This document shows, one piece after another, positions 26,892 to 37,184 of a stretch of 43,229 nt of DNA; position 1 is the first letter of the stretch; the number at the start of each line of letters is the position of its first letter. The position numbers and the translations under genes are program-made. The notes beneath the pieces were generated by a model. That model was not told the origin of the DNA. It made no database searches and was given only the letters and a program-made list of their open reading frames with translations. The DNA is from Herbaspirillum lusitanum P6-12 (lineage in GTDB: Bacteria > Pseudomonadota > Gammaproteobacteria > Burkholderiales > Burkholderiaceae_D). The stretch is taken from contig NZ_AJHH01000018.1 in the NCBI RefSeq assembly GCF_000256565.1, forward strand, positions 1 through 43,229, written 5' to 3'.

Positions 26892-28067
26892 ATGAGTTCT
26901 TCCGACACCGCCGCGCCAGCCCAGCCGGATTACGACGTCATCATCTGCGGCGCCGGTCCGGTCGGCCTCAGCGCCGCCGCACTGCTGCACAAGCGCGGCA
27001 TGCCGGCGCACCGCATCGCACTGATCGACGCCAAGTCGAGCGAGCAGGCGGCGCAGGATCCGCGCACGATTGCGCTCTCGCACGGCAGCCAGCAAATCCT
27101 GCAGGAAATCGGCACCTGGTCCCTGATGGCGCCATCGGTGACATCGATCAACCAGATCCACGTGTCGCGACGCAAGCATTTCGGCCGCACGCTGATCAAT
27201 CGCGAAGACTACGCCCTGCCCGCACTCGGTTATGTGGTGCGGTATGGCGCGCTGGTGACAGCCTTGTCCGCAGCGCTGACGAAGACCAACGTGGCCGTGC
27301 TGCGCCCGGAGCAAGTGTCCGCCATCGATGAGCAAGGTCTGCAGGCCGACGTACGACTGGCCGACGGCCGCACGCTCAGCGCCGGCGTCGTGGTGCAGGC
27401 CGAAGGCGGCGTGTTCTCGGAACAAACCGCCAAGGCCGTCCAACGCGACTACGATCAGGTCGCCATCGTCGCCCACGTCACCGCCACGGCCGCGATTGCC
27501 CATCGCGCGTTCGAACGCTTTACCGCGCAAGGGCCGCTGGCTTTGTTGCCGCAGGATGACGGTTATGCGCTGGTGTGGTGCGTGCGTCCGGACACGGCAA
27601 GGCGCCTGCTGGCGCTCGATGAAAAGGCGTTCCTGCACGAACTCGGCGAAGTCTTCGGCGGACGGGTTGGCCGCTTTGCTTCCTGCAGCGCTCGCCATAG
27701 TTACCCACTGGGCCTGAACGCCGCACCCGCCGCCTCCGCACGCACGGTCGCCATCGGCAACGCCGCGCAAACACTGCACCCGGTCGCGGGCCAGGGACTC
27801 AACCTGGGTCTGCGTGATGCCGCGGTATTGGCAAGCGCGCTGACACGCACAAGCTCCACGCCTGCCGCACTCGAACAATTCGCTGCGCAGCGGCGGCGCG
27901 ACCGCAACGCCACGATCAGGCTGACCGACATGATGGCGCGGGTTTTCGCCAGCGCGCCGGATGGTGCGCCGTCGCAGGCGCTGCTCGGATTGTCATTGGG
28001 ATTGATCGACGTTGCCGCGCCGGCGAAACGCGTCCTGGCCGAACAGATGATGTTCGGCTGGCGTTAA
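26892..28067 (+). CDS. ubiH: FAD-dependent 2-octaprenyl-6-methoxyphenol hydroxylase-type protein UbiH
   Basis: Flavin monooxygenase of ubiquinone ring hydroxylation (391 aa from ATG 26892). The FAD GxGxxG is at residues 20-25 (GAGPVG). The C-terminal motif reads GNAAQTLHPVAGQGLNLG, with Asn where UbiI/UbiF have Asp, which I associate with UbiH. The frame is open far upstream, overlapping pepP; a GTG at 26859 overlapping the pepP TGA is an alternative start. No strong Shine-Dalgarno chooses between them. The pepP-ubiH order supports the call; UbiF/UbiI-type relatives are less likely. Confidence 0.85.
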   Translation: MSSSDTAAPAQPDYDVIICGAGPVGLSAAALLHKRGMPAHRIALIDAKSSEQAAQDPRTIALSHGSQQILQEIGTWSLMAPSVTSINQIHVSRRKHFGRTLINREDYALPALGYVVRYGALVTALSAALTKTNVAVLRPEQVSAIDEQGLQADVRLADGRTLSAGVVVQAEGGVFSEQTAKAVQRDYDQVAIVAHVTATAAIAHRAFERFTAQGPLALLPQDDGYALVWCVRPDTARRLLALDEKAFLHELGEVFGGRVGRFASCSARHSYPLGLNAAPAASARTVAIGNAAQTLHPVAGQGLNLGLRDAAVLASALTRTSSTPAALEQFAAQRRRDRNATIRLTDMMARVFASAPDGAPSQALLGLSLGLIDVAAPAKRVLAEQMMFGWR

Positions 28068-28163
28068 GCTTGCCCTGAATCCCTTGCCGCAGTGTCCGGC
28101 ATGAGACAATGCAGCATTGCCGCACGCTTGCGGTCCTGACTGACAAGACCATGAAATAAGATC

Positions 28164-28811
28164 ATGAAACAAGATCCCCGCTTTCCCAATCTGTTCATCC
28201 TCAACCACCCGCTGATCCAGCACAAGCTCTCGCACATGCGCGACAAGCGCACTTCGACGCGCACCTTCCGCGACCTGCTGCGCGAGATCACCTTGCTGAT
28301 GGGCTACGAAATCACGCGCGACCTGCCGCTGACCACCGAGTCGATTGAGACGCCGCTGGTCACCTACGATGCACCGGTGATCGCCGGCAAGAAACTGGCC
28401 GTGGTTCCCGTGCTGCGCGCCGGCATCGGCATGAGCGACGGTTTGCTGGAATTGATCCCCTCGGCACGCGTCGGCCATATCGGCGTGTATCGCAACGACC
28501 AGCACCAGCCGGTGGAATACCTGGTGCGCCTGCCCGACCTGCAAGACCGCACCATGATCCTGTGCGACCCGATGGTGGCGACCGGCAACTCCGCTGTGTA
28601 CGCCATCGACGTCCTCAAGAAACGCGGCGTGACGGCCGAGAACATCATTTTCGTCGCGCTGGTGGCGGCACCCGAAGGCGTACAGGTATTCCATGATGCA
28701 CATCCCGATGTGAAGCTGTATGTCGCCTCGCTCGATTCGCATCTCGACAGCCATGCCTACATCGTGCCGGGCCTGGGCGATGCAGGCGACCGGATTTTCG
28801 GCACCAAATAA
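28164..28811 (+). CDS. upp: Uracil phosphoribosyltransferase
   Basis: Pyrimidine-salvage enzyme converting uracil and PRPP to UMP. The 215 residues include the PRPP-binding motif [13 protein letters not shown] and the C-terminal uracil-binding [11 protein letters not shown]. The ATG at 28164 is followed by the conserved N-terminus [21 protein letters not shown] without its usual short leader variation. It ends in a strong terminator shared with the convergent pnt operon. Confidence 0.96.
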   Translation: MKQDPRFPNLFILNHPLIQHKLSHMRDKRTSTRTFRDLLREITLLMGYEITRDLPLTTESIETPLVTYDAPVIAGKKLAVVPVLRAGIGMSDGLLELIPSARVGHIGVYRNDQHQPVEYLVRLPDLQDRTMILCDPMVATGNSAVYAIDVLKKRGVTAENIIFVALVAAPEGVQVFHDAHPDVKLYVASLDSHLDSHAYIVPGLGDAGDRIFGTK

Positions 28812-28825
28812 ATCTCAGCACCATG

Positions 28826-28862
28826 AAAAAAGCCGCCGGATGTTGAATCCGGCGGCTTTTTT
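28826..28862. terminator. Strong bidirectional terminator between upp and pntB
   Basis: AGCCGCCGGA (28831-28840) and TCCGGCGGCT (28848-28857) form a perfect 10-bp stem with a 7-nt loop. An A run lies before it and seven T's after, so it works for both converging transcripts. Confidence 0.9.
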
Positions 28863-28880
28863 ACTTCATGCAATCAAGGC

Positions 28881-30319
<1,439 letters not shown>

Positions 30320-30323
<4 letters not shown>

Positions 30324-30634
30324 GCTTGTTCTCCCGACTTGGCCTTGGGCTCTTTCTTCTTGAACATTTCCAGCATGCGCTGCGTGACCATGAAGCCGCC
30401 GAAGACGTTGACCGCCGCCAGCGCCACGGCCAGCGTGCCGGCGATGCGGCCGACCGGTCCTTCTGTCAGGCCGGCCGCCAGCATGGCGCCGATGATGATG
30501 ATCGCCGAGATGGCGTTGGTGACCGCCATCAGCGGCGTGTGCAAGGCCGGCGTAACGGTCCAGACCACGTGGTAGCCGACGTAGATCGCCAGTACGAAGA
30601 TGATCAGGTTGATGATGGTGTGACTGACTTCCAT
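30320..30634 (-). CDS. pntAb: NAD(P) transhydrogenase alpha subunit, membrane part
   Basis: A 104-residue protein with three hydrophobic helices, equal to the membrane C-terminal portion of E. coli PntA. The conserved core VTPALHTPLMAVTNAISAIIIIGA is present. The hydrophilic tail KKKEPKAKSGEQA is cytoplasmic. In this split-subunit type it is separate from the NAD-binding part. It is separated from that gene by panD and overlaps pntB by 4 bp. Confidence 0.94.
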
Positions 30635-30697
30635 GATGTCATTCCTTTCTGTGGCTGCGGCATGAATTTATTGGTCGATGCCGCGACCTGTTTGGTT

Positions 30698-31060
30698 TTA
30701 TATGGCTTTCAGGCTGGTGATGTGATTCTTGTCGTCGACGAAAACGATCTTCGGTACATAGCTGGCGATTTCTGCGTCCGTCATGGGTGCATAGGTGCAG
30801 ATGATCAGCAGATCGCCCAGGTGCGCGCGGCGGGCTGCCGCGCCGTTCAGGGAAATCTCGCCGCTGCCACGCCTGCCGCGGATAGCGTAGGTGGAGAAGC
30901 GTTCGCCGTTGTTGACGTTGTACAGCTCGATCTTTTCAAACTCCCGGATATCGGCGGCTTCCAGCAGGTCTTCGTCGATACCGCAGGAACCTTCGTAGTT
31001 CAGGTCACATTCGGTCACAGTCGCGCGGTGGATCTTCGCGCGCAGCATGATTCGTTGCAT
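30698..31060 (-). CDS. panD: Aspartate 1-decarboxylase precursor
   Basis: Pyruvoyl enzyme making beta-alanine for pantothenate and CoA. The 120-residue proenzyme self-cleaves between G24 and S25 ([12 protein letters not shown]), and Ser25 becomes the pyruvoyl group. K9 and the later N-G-A-A-A-R motif are present. It sits between pntAa (94 bp) and pntAb (63 bp) on the same strand, splitting the transhydrogenase operon. Both gaps are large enough to hold their own promoter or ribosome sites. Confidence 0.96.
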   Translation of the reverse strand: MQRIMLRAKIHRATVTECDLNYEGSCGIDEDLLEAADIREFEKIELYNVNNGERFSTYAIRGRRGSGEISLNGAAARRAHLGDLLIICTYAPMTDAEIASYVPKIVFVDDKNHITSLKAI

Positions 31061-31154
31061 AAGGCTTTACTCTTTAATTCTCTTGTTCTGCTCCGGAACG
31101 CTGGCGCGAACCGGCATGGATGATGCGACGCATTGACGTTGCGTTGATGCTGCC

Positions 31155-32270
31155 TTATTTGCGCAGCACTTCGCCGCCGCTGCACAACAGAGTCGCCGCG
31201 ACGATGTCGTCTTCGCGGTTGATGACCAGCTTGCCTTCGGCATCGACGATCAGCTTGAGGAAATCGAGCACGTTACGCGAATACAGGGCCGAGGCATCAG
31301 CCGCCACCAGCGCCGCCAGATTGCCTTCGCCAATGATGTGCACGCCGTGCTTGATCACCGTCTTGCCCGGCTCGGACAACGGACAGTTGCCGCCCTGGTC
31401 GACCGCCATGTCGAGGATGACCGAACCCGGCTTCATGGCCTTGACGGTTTCTTCGCTGATCAGCACCGGCGCCTTGCGGCCCGGAATCAGCGCAGTCGTG
31501 ATGATGATGTCGGCTTGCTTGGCGCGCTCATGCACCAGCTCGGCCTGACGGCGCATCCAGTCGGCCGGCATCGGACGTGCATAGCCGCCGACGCCCTGGG
31601 CGATTTCCTTTTCTTCATCGGTGATGAAGGGTACATCGAGGAATTTGGCGCCCAGCGATTCAATCTGTTCCTTGACGGCCGGACGCACGTCGGATGCCTC
31701 GATCACGGCACCAAGACGCTTGGCCGTCGCAATCGCCTGCAAACCGGCGACGCCGGCGCCCATGATCAGCATGCGCGCGGCCTTGACGGTGCCCGCGGCG
31801 GTCATCAGCATCGGCATGAAACGCTGGTAGGTATTGGCAGCCATCAACACGGCCTTGTAGCCGGCAATGTTCGCCTGCGAGGACAGCACGTCCATCGACT
31901 GCGCGCGGGTGGTGCGCGGCGCAGCTTCCAGCGCGAAAGCGGTCAATCCGGCGGCGGCCATCGCGGCCAGGTTGTCGGCATCGAACGGATTCAGGATACC
32001 GACCACGACGGTGCCGGACTTCAGGCGTGCACGTTCGTCCGCACTCGGCGCGCGCACCTTGAGCAAGGCTTCGGCGCCATAGACGTCGGCCGCGGCGGCA
32101 ATGACCGCGCCGGCGGCGACATAGGCTTCGTCCGTAATGCTGGATTTGGTGCCGGCCCCCGACTCCACCAACACCTCATGTTTGGCGGCAACCAGTTTCT
32201 TGACCGTTTCCGGGGTTGCCGCAACGCGTGTTTCTCCGTCCCGACTTTCGACGGGGATGCCTAGCCTCAT
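31155..32270 (-). CDS. pntAa: NAD(P) transhydrogenase alpha subunit, NAD-binding part
   Basis: A 371-residue soluble domain I protein (alanine dehydrogenase/PNT fold). The N-terminus MRLGIPVESRDGETRVAATP, the Rossmann glycine motif GAGVAGLQAIATAKRLGA and the mobile-loop region GYARPMP are all intact. It docks on the membrane subunits encoded downstream. It is first in the minus-strand operon, with nudJ divergent about 175 bp away. Confidence 0.95.
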   Translation of the reverse strand: MRLGIPVESRDGETRVAATPETVKKLVAAKHEVLVESGAGTKSSITDEAYVAAGAVIAAAADVYGAEALLKVRAPSADERARLKSGTVVVGILNPFDADNLAAMAAAGLTAFALEAAPRTTRAQSMDVLSSQANIAGYKAVLMAANTYQRFMPMLMTAAGTVKAARMLIMGAGVAGLQAIATAKRLGAVIEASDVRPAVKEQIESLGAKFLDVPFITDEEKEIAQGVGGYARPMPADWMRRQAELVHERAKQADIIITTALIPGRKAPVLISEETVKAMKPGSVILDMAVDQGGNCPLSEPGKTVIKHGVHIIGEGNLAALVAADASALYSRNVLDFLKLIVDAEGKLVINREDDIVAATLLCSGGEVLRK

Positions 32271-32446
32271 TCAGAGCTCCTGTAGTTGTAAATTCTTACC
32301 GGAATCTTACACGTAAAATTTGAAGATCAACAACTTTGCGCAAAAGCATTGCAGGAGCCGGGACTCGCATATGCGATGCGTTCCGGGCCGCCGCGCTGAA
32401 GCCTTTGTCCAGCCACGGTAAAATGTCGGCTCTTGTAAGGAATATT

Positions 32447-32956
32447 ATGTCTGAAGTCTGGAAACCCTCCGTCACGGTCGCAGCGATCATCGAGCGCGAG
32501 GGCCGTTTTTTGATGATAGAAGAGCAGGCCGGCGACGGCTTGCGCCTGAACCAGCCGGCCGGCCATCTCGACCAGGGCGAGACGCTGACGCAGGCGGTGG
32601 TGCGCGAGGCGCTGGAAGAATCCGCCCACGATTTCGAGCCGACCGCGCTGGTCGGCATGTACATGTCGCGCAATGTCTCGTCCTCGCGCGGCGGCGCCGA
32701 CACGACCTACTTGCGTTTTGCGTTTGCCGGCACACTGGGCCTGCAGCATGATCGCCCGCTGGATGACGGCATCGTGCGCACGCTGTGGATGGCGCGCGAC
32801 GAGATCGCCGCCTGCCGCGAACGCCATCGCAGCCCGCTGGTGCTGCGTTGCGTGGACGACTACCTCAGCGGCCAGCGCGCGCCGCTGTCGCTGCTCCATA
32901 CGGACCCCAGCGTGACGGCATCGACGGAAATCGCCGCAGGAGTCGCTCATGGCTAA
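32447..32956 (+). CDS. nudJ: NUDIX hydrolase, NudJ type
   Basis: A 169-residue NUDIX pyrophosphohydrolase. The box G-x5-E-x7-R-E-A-L-E-E is complete ([21 protein letters not shown]). ATG 32447 is chosen because AAGG lies 7 nt upstream and homology begins at [13 protein letters not shown]; the frame is open further upstream without homology. It overlaps mnmA by 8 bp. The same pair (nudJ-mnmA) occurs in E. coli, where NudJ acts on thiamine-pyrimidine pyrophosphate and other nucleotides. TAAAAT around 32419-32424 is a possible -10. Confidence 0.88.
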   Translation: MSEVWKPSVTVAAIIEREGRFLMIEEQAGDGLRLNQPAGHLDQGETLTQAVVREALEESAHDFEPTALVGMYMSRNVSSSRGGADTTYLRFAFAGTLGLQHDRPLDDGIVRTLWMARDEIAACRERHRSPLVLRCVDDYLSGQRAPLSLLHTDPSVTASTEIAAGVAHG

Positions 32957-34049
32957 GAAAAAAGTGGTGATCGGCATGTCCGGCGGCGTCGATTCGTCGG
33001 TCTCCGCCTGGCTGCTGAAGGAACAAGGCTACGAGGTAATCGGCCTGTTCATGAAGAACTGGGAAGACGACGACGATTCCGAGTACTGCTCGACGCGTCA
33101 GGACTGGATCGACGCGGTCAGCGTCGCCGATGTGGTCGGCGTCGACATCGAAGCCGTCAACTTCGCCTCTGAATACAAGGACCGCGTGTTTGCGGAATTT
33201 TTGCGTGAATACCAGGCCGGCCGTACGCCCAACCCCGACGTGCTGTGCAACGCCGAGATCAAGTTCAAGGCCTTCCTCGACCATGCCATGCATCTGGGCG
33301 CGGACCTGATCGCCACCGGCCACTATGCGCGCGTACGCGAAAATCCGGTCGGCAAGTTCGAGCTGATGAAAGCGGTGGACGCCAGCAAGGACCAGAGTTA
33401 TTTCCTGCATCGGCTGAACCAGGCGCAATTGTCGAAAACGCTGTTTCCGCTGGGCGAAATCCACAAGACCGAGGTGCGCAGGATCGCCGAGCAACTGAAA
33501 CTGCCGAACGCGACAAAAAAGGACTCGACCGGCATTTGCTTCATCGGCGAACGGCCGTTCCGGGAATTCCTGAACCGCTACCTGTCTTACAAACCCGGTC
33601 CGATGAAGACGCCTGACGGCGACATCGTCGGCGAACATGTCGGCCTGAGCTTTTATACTCTGGGCCAGCGCAAGGGCATCGGACTGGGCGGCATCAAGGC
33701 GCATCAGAACGCCGACGGCAACAGCGACGCCTGGTATGTCGCCCGCAAGGACGTCGACACCAACACACTTTATATCGTGCAGGGTCATGAGCATCCATGG
33801 CTGCTGTCGTCGCAACTCGGCGCCAGCCAGATCAGCTGGGTCGCCGGCGAGGCGCCCAATATGAGCGGGGCCGGACTGAGCGCCAAGACGCGCTACCGCC
33901 AGGCTGACGTGCCCTGCTCGTTCAGCGATGCCGGCGGCCGCTTCGATCTGCGCTTCAGCGACCCGCAATGGGCCGTGACGCCAGGTCAATCGGCCGTGCT
34001 GTACCAAGGCGACGTTTGCCTTGGCGGCGGCATTATCGAGTCCGTTTAG
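32949..34049 (+). CDS. mnmA: tRNA-specific 2-thiouridylase MnmA
   Basis: Thiolates U34 of Lys, Glu and Gln tRNAs using sulfur relayed by IscS/Tus. The 366 residues start with the ATP PP-loop GMSGGVDSS. Catalytic cysteines are C100 (VLCNAEIKF) and C197 (STGICFIGE). The C-terminal beta-barrel domains are complete. Translation is probably coupled to nudJ. A strong terminator follows, separating it from the iron genes. Confidence 0.96.
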   Translation: MAKKKVVIGMSGGVDSSVSAWLLKEQGYEVIGLFMKNWEDDDDSEYCSTRQDWIDAVSVADVVGVDIEAVNFASEYKDRVFAEFLREYQAGRTPNPDVLCNAEIKFKAFLDHAMHLGADLIATGHYARVRENPVGKFELMKAVDASKDQSYFLHRLNQAQLSKTLFPLGEIHKTEVRRIAEQLKLPNATKKDSTGICFIGERPFREFLNRYLSYKPGPMKTPDGDIVGEHVGLSFYTLGQRKGIGLGGIKAHQNADGNSDAWYVARKDVDTNTLYIVQGHEHPWLLSSQLGASQISWVAGEAPNMSGAGLSAKTRYRQADVPCSFSDAGGRFDLRFSDPQWAVTPGQSAVLYQGDVCLGGGIIESV

Positions 34050-34069
34050 ACACTTCCGCTCCTTTGAAG

Positions 34070-34103
34070 CGCCCCGCTTGCCTTGCGCAGCGGGGCGTTT
34101 TTG
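34070..34103 (+). terminator. Intrinsic terminator after mnmA
   Basis: CGCCCCGCT (34070-34078) and AGCGGGGCG (34089-34097) form a perfect 9-bp stem, followed by TTTTTGCTTTTT. Confidence 0.9.
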
Positions 34104-34205
34104 CTTTTTCGGCAACAAAATCCGGCGTGTCGATTTCCCCGCGGCAAGAAACTCGCAACAAATCATAAAAGAGCTTGCAGTCTTGGATCAAATGACGAAT
34201 AATCT

Positions 34206-34226
34206 AAATAAGAATTGTTCGTATTT
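34206..34226. promoter_or_regulatory. Fur-box-like palindrome before hemP
   Basis: AAATA-n-GAA-...-TTC-n-TATTT is an inverted repeat (34206-34226) resembling beta-proteobacterial Fur sites. It lies 11 bp before the hemP start and overlaps or follows a weak promoter (TTGCAG at 34175 with AATAAT 17 bp later). Control of the whole hemP-to-exbD block by iron is the inference. Confidence 0.6.
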
Positions 34227-34237
34227 AATAGGAGTTC

Positions 34238-34429
34238 ATGATGAACCAACTGATCGAGCACGGAACCGAGCGTCGCAACAAACCGGCCACAGCAGCCAAT
34301 GGCTCCCCCATTACGCGCATCAAGAGCCAGGATTTGTTCCGGCAAATGCGCGAGTTGGAAATCGACCATGGCGGCCGTATTTATAAACTGCGTCTGACGC
34401 AGTTGAACAAATTAATTCTGACGGCGTAA
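34238..34429 (+). CDS. hemP: Hemin uptake protein HemP
   Basis: A 63-residue protein of the HemP/HmuP family. The conserved C-terminal core SQDLFRQMRELEIDHGGRIYKLRLTQLNKLILTA is present. Members promote heme-uptake gene expression, and a regulatory role is reported for HmuP in rhizobia. TAGGAG lies just before two consecutive ATGs (34238 and 34241); either may be used. It is first gene after the Fur-like site, and no heme receptor gene is adjacent. Confidence 0.9.
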   Translation: MMNQLIEHGTERRNKPATAANGSPITRIKSQDLFRQMRELEIDHGGRIYKLRLTQLNKLILTA

Positions 34430-34442
34430 CCATATTAAGGAG

Positions 34443-34468
34443 TCGCTTCAGGATTCGTAGTGAAGCGA
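34443..34468 (+). other. Hairpin in the leader between hemP and the next gene
   Basis: TCGCTTCA (34443-34450) and TGAAGCGA (34461-34468) form a perfect 8-bp stem with a 10-nt loop, followed by TGTAAAAACC. The rest of the 116-bp gap has CCAGCCAGCC-type repetition and no gene. It may be a processing or attenuation signal. Confidence 0.45.
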
Positions 34469-34545
34469 TGTAAAAACCAGCCAGCCAACGGTGATGCCAT
34501 GCGTTACGCGTTAGCCAGCCAAGCTAGCCGATTAAGGAGAGTTTG

Positions 34546-34866
34546 ATGGTTACCGACAAAATGGATTCCGCTTTCGTGGAACCCAATAACGCACCGGCAC
34601 AGCCAGAGCTGCTGGTCTCAGCAGTGCTGCATTTGATGTCTCATTACACTGCCAGTAATCAGGAAACCAAAAGCTGCGTCAAATTGGCGTCAGTGATTGA
34701 ACGACACCTGAAAGCGCTGGCGGATTTGCCGAATCTGGCGCCGGTATTGCGGGCAACTTGCCAACAATTGTCGGAACAGTGGGGTACCGTAGTGGAACGA
34801 ACGATGCCGCAACCCGAGAAATTTAATCTGTTCGCTCGCATCGTTTCAGGAGCGAGATCCATTTAA
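34546..34866 (+). CDS. Conserved-context small protein of unknown function in the iron cluster
   Basis: A 106-residue protein (VTDKMDSAFVEPNNAPAQPEL...) that I do not recognise. It has no signal peptide or membrane segment. Residues about 20-90 look helical, with two cysteines (CVKLASV, ATCQQL) that do not form a metal motif. AAGGAG before the ATG supports translation. It lies between hemP and bfd on the same strand, 31 bp before bfd, so a role in iron or heme handling is inferred from position only. Confidence 0.75.
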   Translation: MVTDKMDSAFVEPNNAPAQPELLVSAVLHLMSHYTASNQETKSCVKLASVIERHLKALADLPNLAPVLRATCQQLSEQWGTVVERTMPQPEKFNLFARIVSGARSI

Positions 34867-34897
34867 GAGCCTACATACCCGGGCGGCAAGGCGTACA

Positions 34898-35125
34898 ATG
34901 ATCGTATGTGTTTGTAACAACATTTCCGAAGGCAAGATTCACCAGGCAGTGAACGCAGGCATGACCACCATGTCCGAGCTTCGCAAGGAGCTCGGTATTG
35001 GCACTTCTTGCGGCAAATGTCATACCTGCGCCAAACATGTCCTCCGCGAATGTCTGAGCAACTCCAATCAAACACGCAACACAGTGCAGACTCTGGTATT
35101 CCGTGCGAATACCATGATTGCCTAA
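34898..35125 (+). CDS. bfd: Bacterioferritin-associated ferredoxin
   Basis: A 75-residue [2Fe-2S] protein that reduces ferric iron stored in bacterioferritin for release under iron starvation. Cluster ligands are C4, C6, C38 and C41 (MIVCVCNN, TSCGKCHTC). The C-terminal 20 residues extend beyond the fold. It is induced by iron limitation in other bacteria, consistent with the Fur-like site upstream. Its partner bfr lies 2.2 kb downstream, after tonB-exbBD. Confidence 0.94.
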   Translation: MIVCVCNNISEGKIHQAVNAGMTTMSELRKELGIGTSCGKCHTCAKHVLRECLSNSNQTRNTVQTLVFRANTMIA

Positions 35126-35139
35126 AGATCACTTCATTC

Positions 35140-35847
35140 ATGAACGCTTTATCGCCTACTATGAGTAGCAGCTCGTCCAATCCTGCTGGCGCCGCCTGGC
35201 GCCAGGTCAAGAAAATCGGCCCGCTCGGCTTCATCATCCTGCTGCATATCGCCTTCTTCTATGCGCTGCAAAGTGGCCTCATCCATCAGGTCGCCAGCGC
35301 GATTCCGAAGGAAGTGATCGCCACCTTCATCGTTCCCGAGAAAGCACCTGAGCCGGCCCCGCCCAAGGCCCAACCGGCGCCGCCCAAGGAAGTGAAGATC
35401 GTCAAGAAGGCGGTGACGCCGCCCAAACCCATCCCGGTCACCGAAACGCCCGCTCCCACGGCCATCACGGCGCCGCCGCAACCGCCGCAGCCTGCCGCCC
35501 CGGCGCCACAGGTGGCCGCCGAGCCGACCCCGGCGCCCGCCGCGCCGCCCGGACCGGTGCTGCCCAAGCAGATCACCTCCGGCATCGAATACATTGAACC
35601 GCCTCGCGTCAGCTACCCTGCAGCCTCCAAGCGCATGGGCGAAGAAGGCGTCGTACAGTTCCGGGTACTGGTCAATACCGGCGGCAGAGCCGAAAAAGTT
35701 GACATCATCAAGGGCTCCGGTTCGTCCCGCCTGGACGATGAAGCGCGACGCGCAGTCATGCGTGCGGTGTTCAAACCCTACATTGAAGACGGCAAGGCGA
35801 TTGTCGTGTCCGCCACCGGCGTCATCAATTTCAAGCTCGATCGCTGA
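35140..35847 (+). CDS. tonB: TonB energy transducer
   Basis: A 235-residue protein that transmits inner-membrane proton-motive force to outer-membrane receptors. It has an N-terminal anchor helix (IGPLGFIILLHIAFFYAL), a long Pro/Ala/Lys-rich periplasmic linker and a C-terminal TonB domain (PPRVSYPAASKRMGEEGVVQFRVLV). ATG 35140 is taken; ATG 35161 (MSSSSSNPAG) is equally possible, as neither has a good ribosome site. It is followed by exbB and exbD in the usual order, with a 40-bp tandem repeat starting at its stop codon. Confidence 0.92.
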   Translation: MNALSPTMSSSSSNPAGAAWRQVKKIGPLGFIILLHIAFFYALQSGLIHQVASAIPKEVIATFIVPEKAPEPAPPKAQPAPPKEVKIVKKAVTPPKPIPVTETPAPTAITAPPQPPQPAAPAPQVAAEPTPAPAAPPGPVLPKQITSGIEYIEPPRVSYPAASKRMGEEGVVQFRVLVNTGGRAEKVDIIKGSGSSRLDDEARRAVMRAVFKPYIEDGKAIVVSATGVINFKLDR

Positions 35848-35886
35848 TTCATTCGTCTATTCGTTCATTCATTCGTCTATTCATTC
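35847..35886. repeat. Tandem 20-bp repeat between tonB and exbB
   Basis: Two consecutive 20-bp units (35847-35866 and 35867-35886) differ at one base. Each is built from ATTC/GTCT tetramers. It begins at the last base of the tonB stop and ends 25 bp before the exbB start, so copy change would alter intergenic spacing. Confidence 0.8.
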
Positions 35887-35911
35887 AAGTCAATAAGCAA
35901 AGGAAGTCATC

Positions 35912-36646
35912 ATGGAAGTAAGTCCGTACGGATTGGAAAGCCTGTGGGCGCAAGGGGATTTCGTCACTAAAGGCGTCGCAGTGCTGCTGGTCGCCATGTC
36001 GATCGCGTCCTGGTATGTCATCGTCACCAAGGCGCTGCAACTGCTGCGCTTCCGTCGCGCATCCGATGCGGCCGGCCATGCATTCTGGGACACCACCAGT
36101 CTGCCGGAAGGCGTCGCCACATTGGGCAACGACAACCCGTTCGCCGAAGTCGCCAAAGCCGGCGTCACCTCGATGAGCCACCACACCGCCCACAAGGGCC
36201 ACCTGCATGACCAGTTGTCGGTCAGCGACTGGGTGACGCTGTCGCTGCGTCAGGCAATCGACGAAGCATCGGGCAAGCTGCAAACCGGGATGGCCGTGCT
36301 GGCGTCGGTCGGTTCGACGGCACCGTTTGTCGGCCTGTTCGGCACCGTCTGGGGCATTTACCACGCACTCGTGTCGATCGGCACATCCGGCCAGGCCAGC
36401 ATTGACAAGGTCGCCGGTCCGGTCGGCGAAGCGCTGATCATGACCGCGCTGGGCCTGGCGGTCGCAATTCCGGCAACCTTCGGCTACAACGCCCTGGTGC
36501 GCGGTAACAAGACCACAATCGCCAAGCTGAACAAGTTCGGTTTCGACCTGCACGCCCTGTTCGTCACCGGCGCCCGCTCTGCCACCGAGGACGCCGAAAC
36601 GGGCGCCACCAAAAGCGCCAAACTGACGGCTGTCGGGAGAGCGTAA
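35912..36646 (+). CDS. exbB: ExbB proton-channel subunit
   Basis: A 244-residue inner-membrane protein of the TonB motor (MotA/TolQ/ExbB family). Helices lie at about 17-40, 126-150 and 170-192. The conserved LQTGMAVLASVGSTAPFVGLFGTVWGI and GEALIMTALGLAVAIPA segments are complete. It forms the pentameric channel around ExbD. Its TAATG overlaps the exbD start. Confidence 0.95.
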   Translation: MEVSPYGLESLWAQGDFVTKGVAVLLVAMSIASWYVIVTKALQLLRFRRASDAAGHAFWDTTSLPEGVATLGNDNPFAEVAKAGVTSMSHHTAHKGHLHDQLSVSDWVTLSLRQAIDEASGKLQTGMAVLASVGSTAPFVGLFGTVWGIYHALVSIGTSGQASIDKVAGPVGEALIMTALGLAVAIPATFGYNALVRGNKTTIAKLNKFGFDLHALFVTGARSATEDAETGATKSAKLTAVGRA

Positions 36647-37062
36647 TGGCGATGGGTTCCCTGTCCGATTCGGACGACGACTTCAACCCGGAAATCAACA
36701 CCACGCCGTTGGTCGACGTGATGCTGGTGCTGCTGATCATTTTCATCATCACCATTCCGGTCATGAACCATGCGGTCAAGATCGATCTGCCGCGCGCCAC
36801 CAACCAGCCGGATGAGCCGAAACCGCAAAACATCAGTCTCTCGATCGATGCCGGCGGCAAGGTGTTCTGGAACGAGGAAGCGATCGACAGCGAGCAGCTG
36901 ACCGCCCGTATCGCCGAAGCTGCCAGGAAGCAGCCGCAACCTGAATTGCACCTTCGCGCCGAGCGTACGACGCAATACGAGAAGGTCGCTCAGGTCATGG
37001 CGGCAGCTCAGTCAGGCGGTCTGTCCAAAATCGGTTTCGTTACCGACCCGCAAGCGAAATAA
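36646..37062 (+). CDS. exbD: ExbD proton-channel subunit
   Basis: A 138-residue protein with one membrane helix (about 23-43) and a periplasmic domain. The channel aspartate D24 in TPLVDVMLVLL is present. It overlaps exbB by one base and is the last gene before a terminator, closing the hemP-exbD block. Confidence 0.95.
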   Translation: MAMGSLSDSDDDFNPEINTTPLVDVMLVLLIIFIITIPVMNHAVKIDLPRATNQPDEPKPQNISLSIDAGGKVFWNEEAIDSEQLTARIAEAARKQPQPELHLRAERTTQYEKVAQVMAAAQSGGLSKIGFVTDPQAK

Positions 37063-37088
37063 GTTCCAGCTGTTTCGCTGCGCACAAA

Positions 37089-37123
37089 GCCTCCGCCCTC
37101 CCCGGCGGGGGCTTTTGTTTTTT
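37089..37123 (+). terminator. Intrinsic terminator after exbD
   Basis: GCCTCCGCC (37089-37097) pairs with GGCGGGGGC (37104-37112), with one G-T pair, followed by TTTTGTTTTTT. Confidence 0.85.
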
Positions 37124-37159
37124 GCGCTTTGGAACAAATCTCATTGCGCGCCAGAAATA

Positions 37160-37184
37160 AAGTAAGAATGATTCGCGCTAATTT
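37160..37184. promoter_or_regulatory. Fur-box-like site upstream of bfr
   Basis: AAGTAAGAATGATTCGCGCTAATTT contains the palindromic core GAATGATTC typical of beta-proteobacterial iron boxes. It lies about 140 bp before bfr and 98 bp after exbD. Control of bfr by Fur, in either sense, is inferred. Confidence 0.45.

Noticed and set aside
34430-34545. A possible tRNA or riboswitch in the hemP downstream gap
   Set aside because: There is only one simple stem; no cloverleaf, T-loop or known aptamer pattern is visible.
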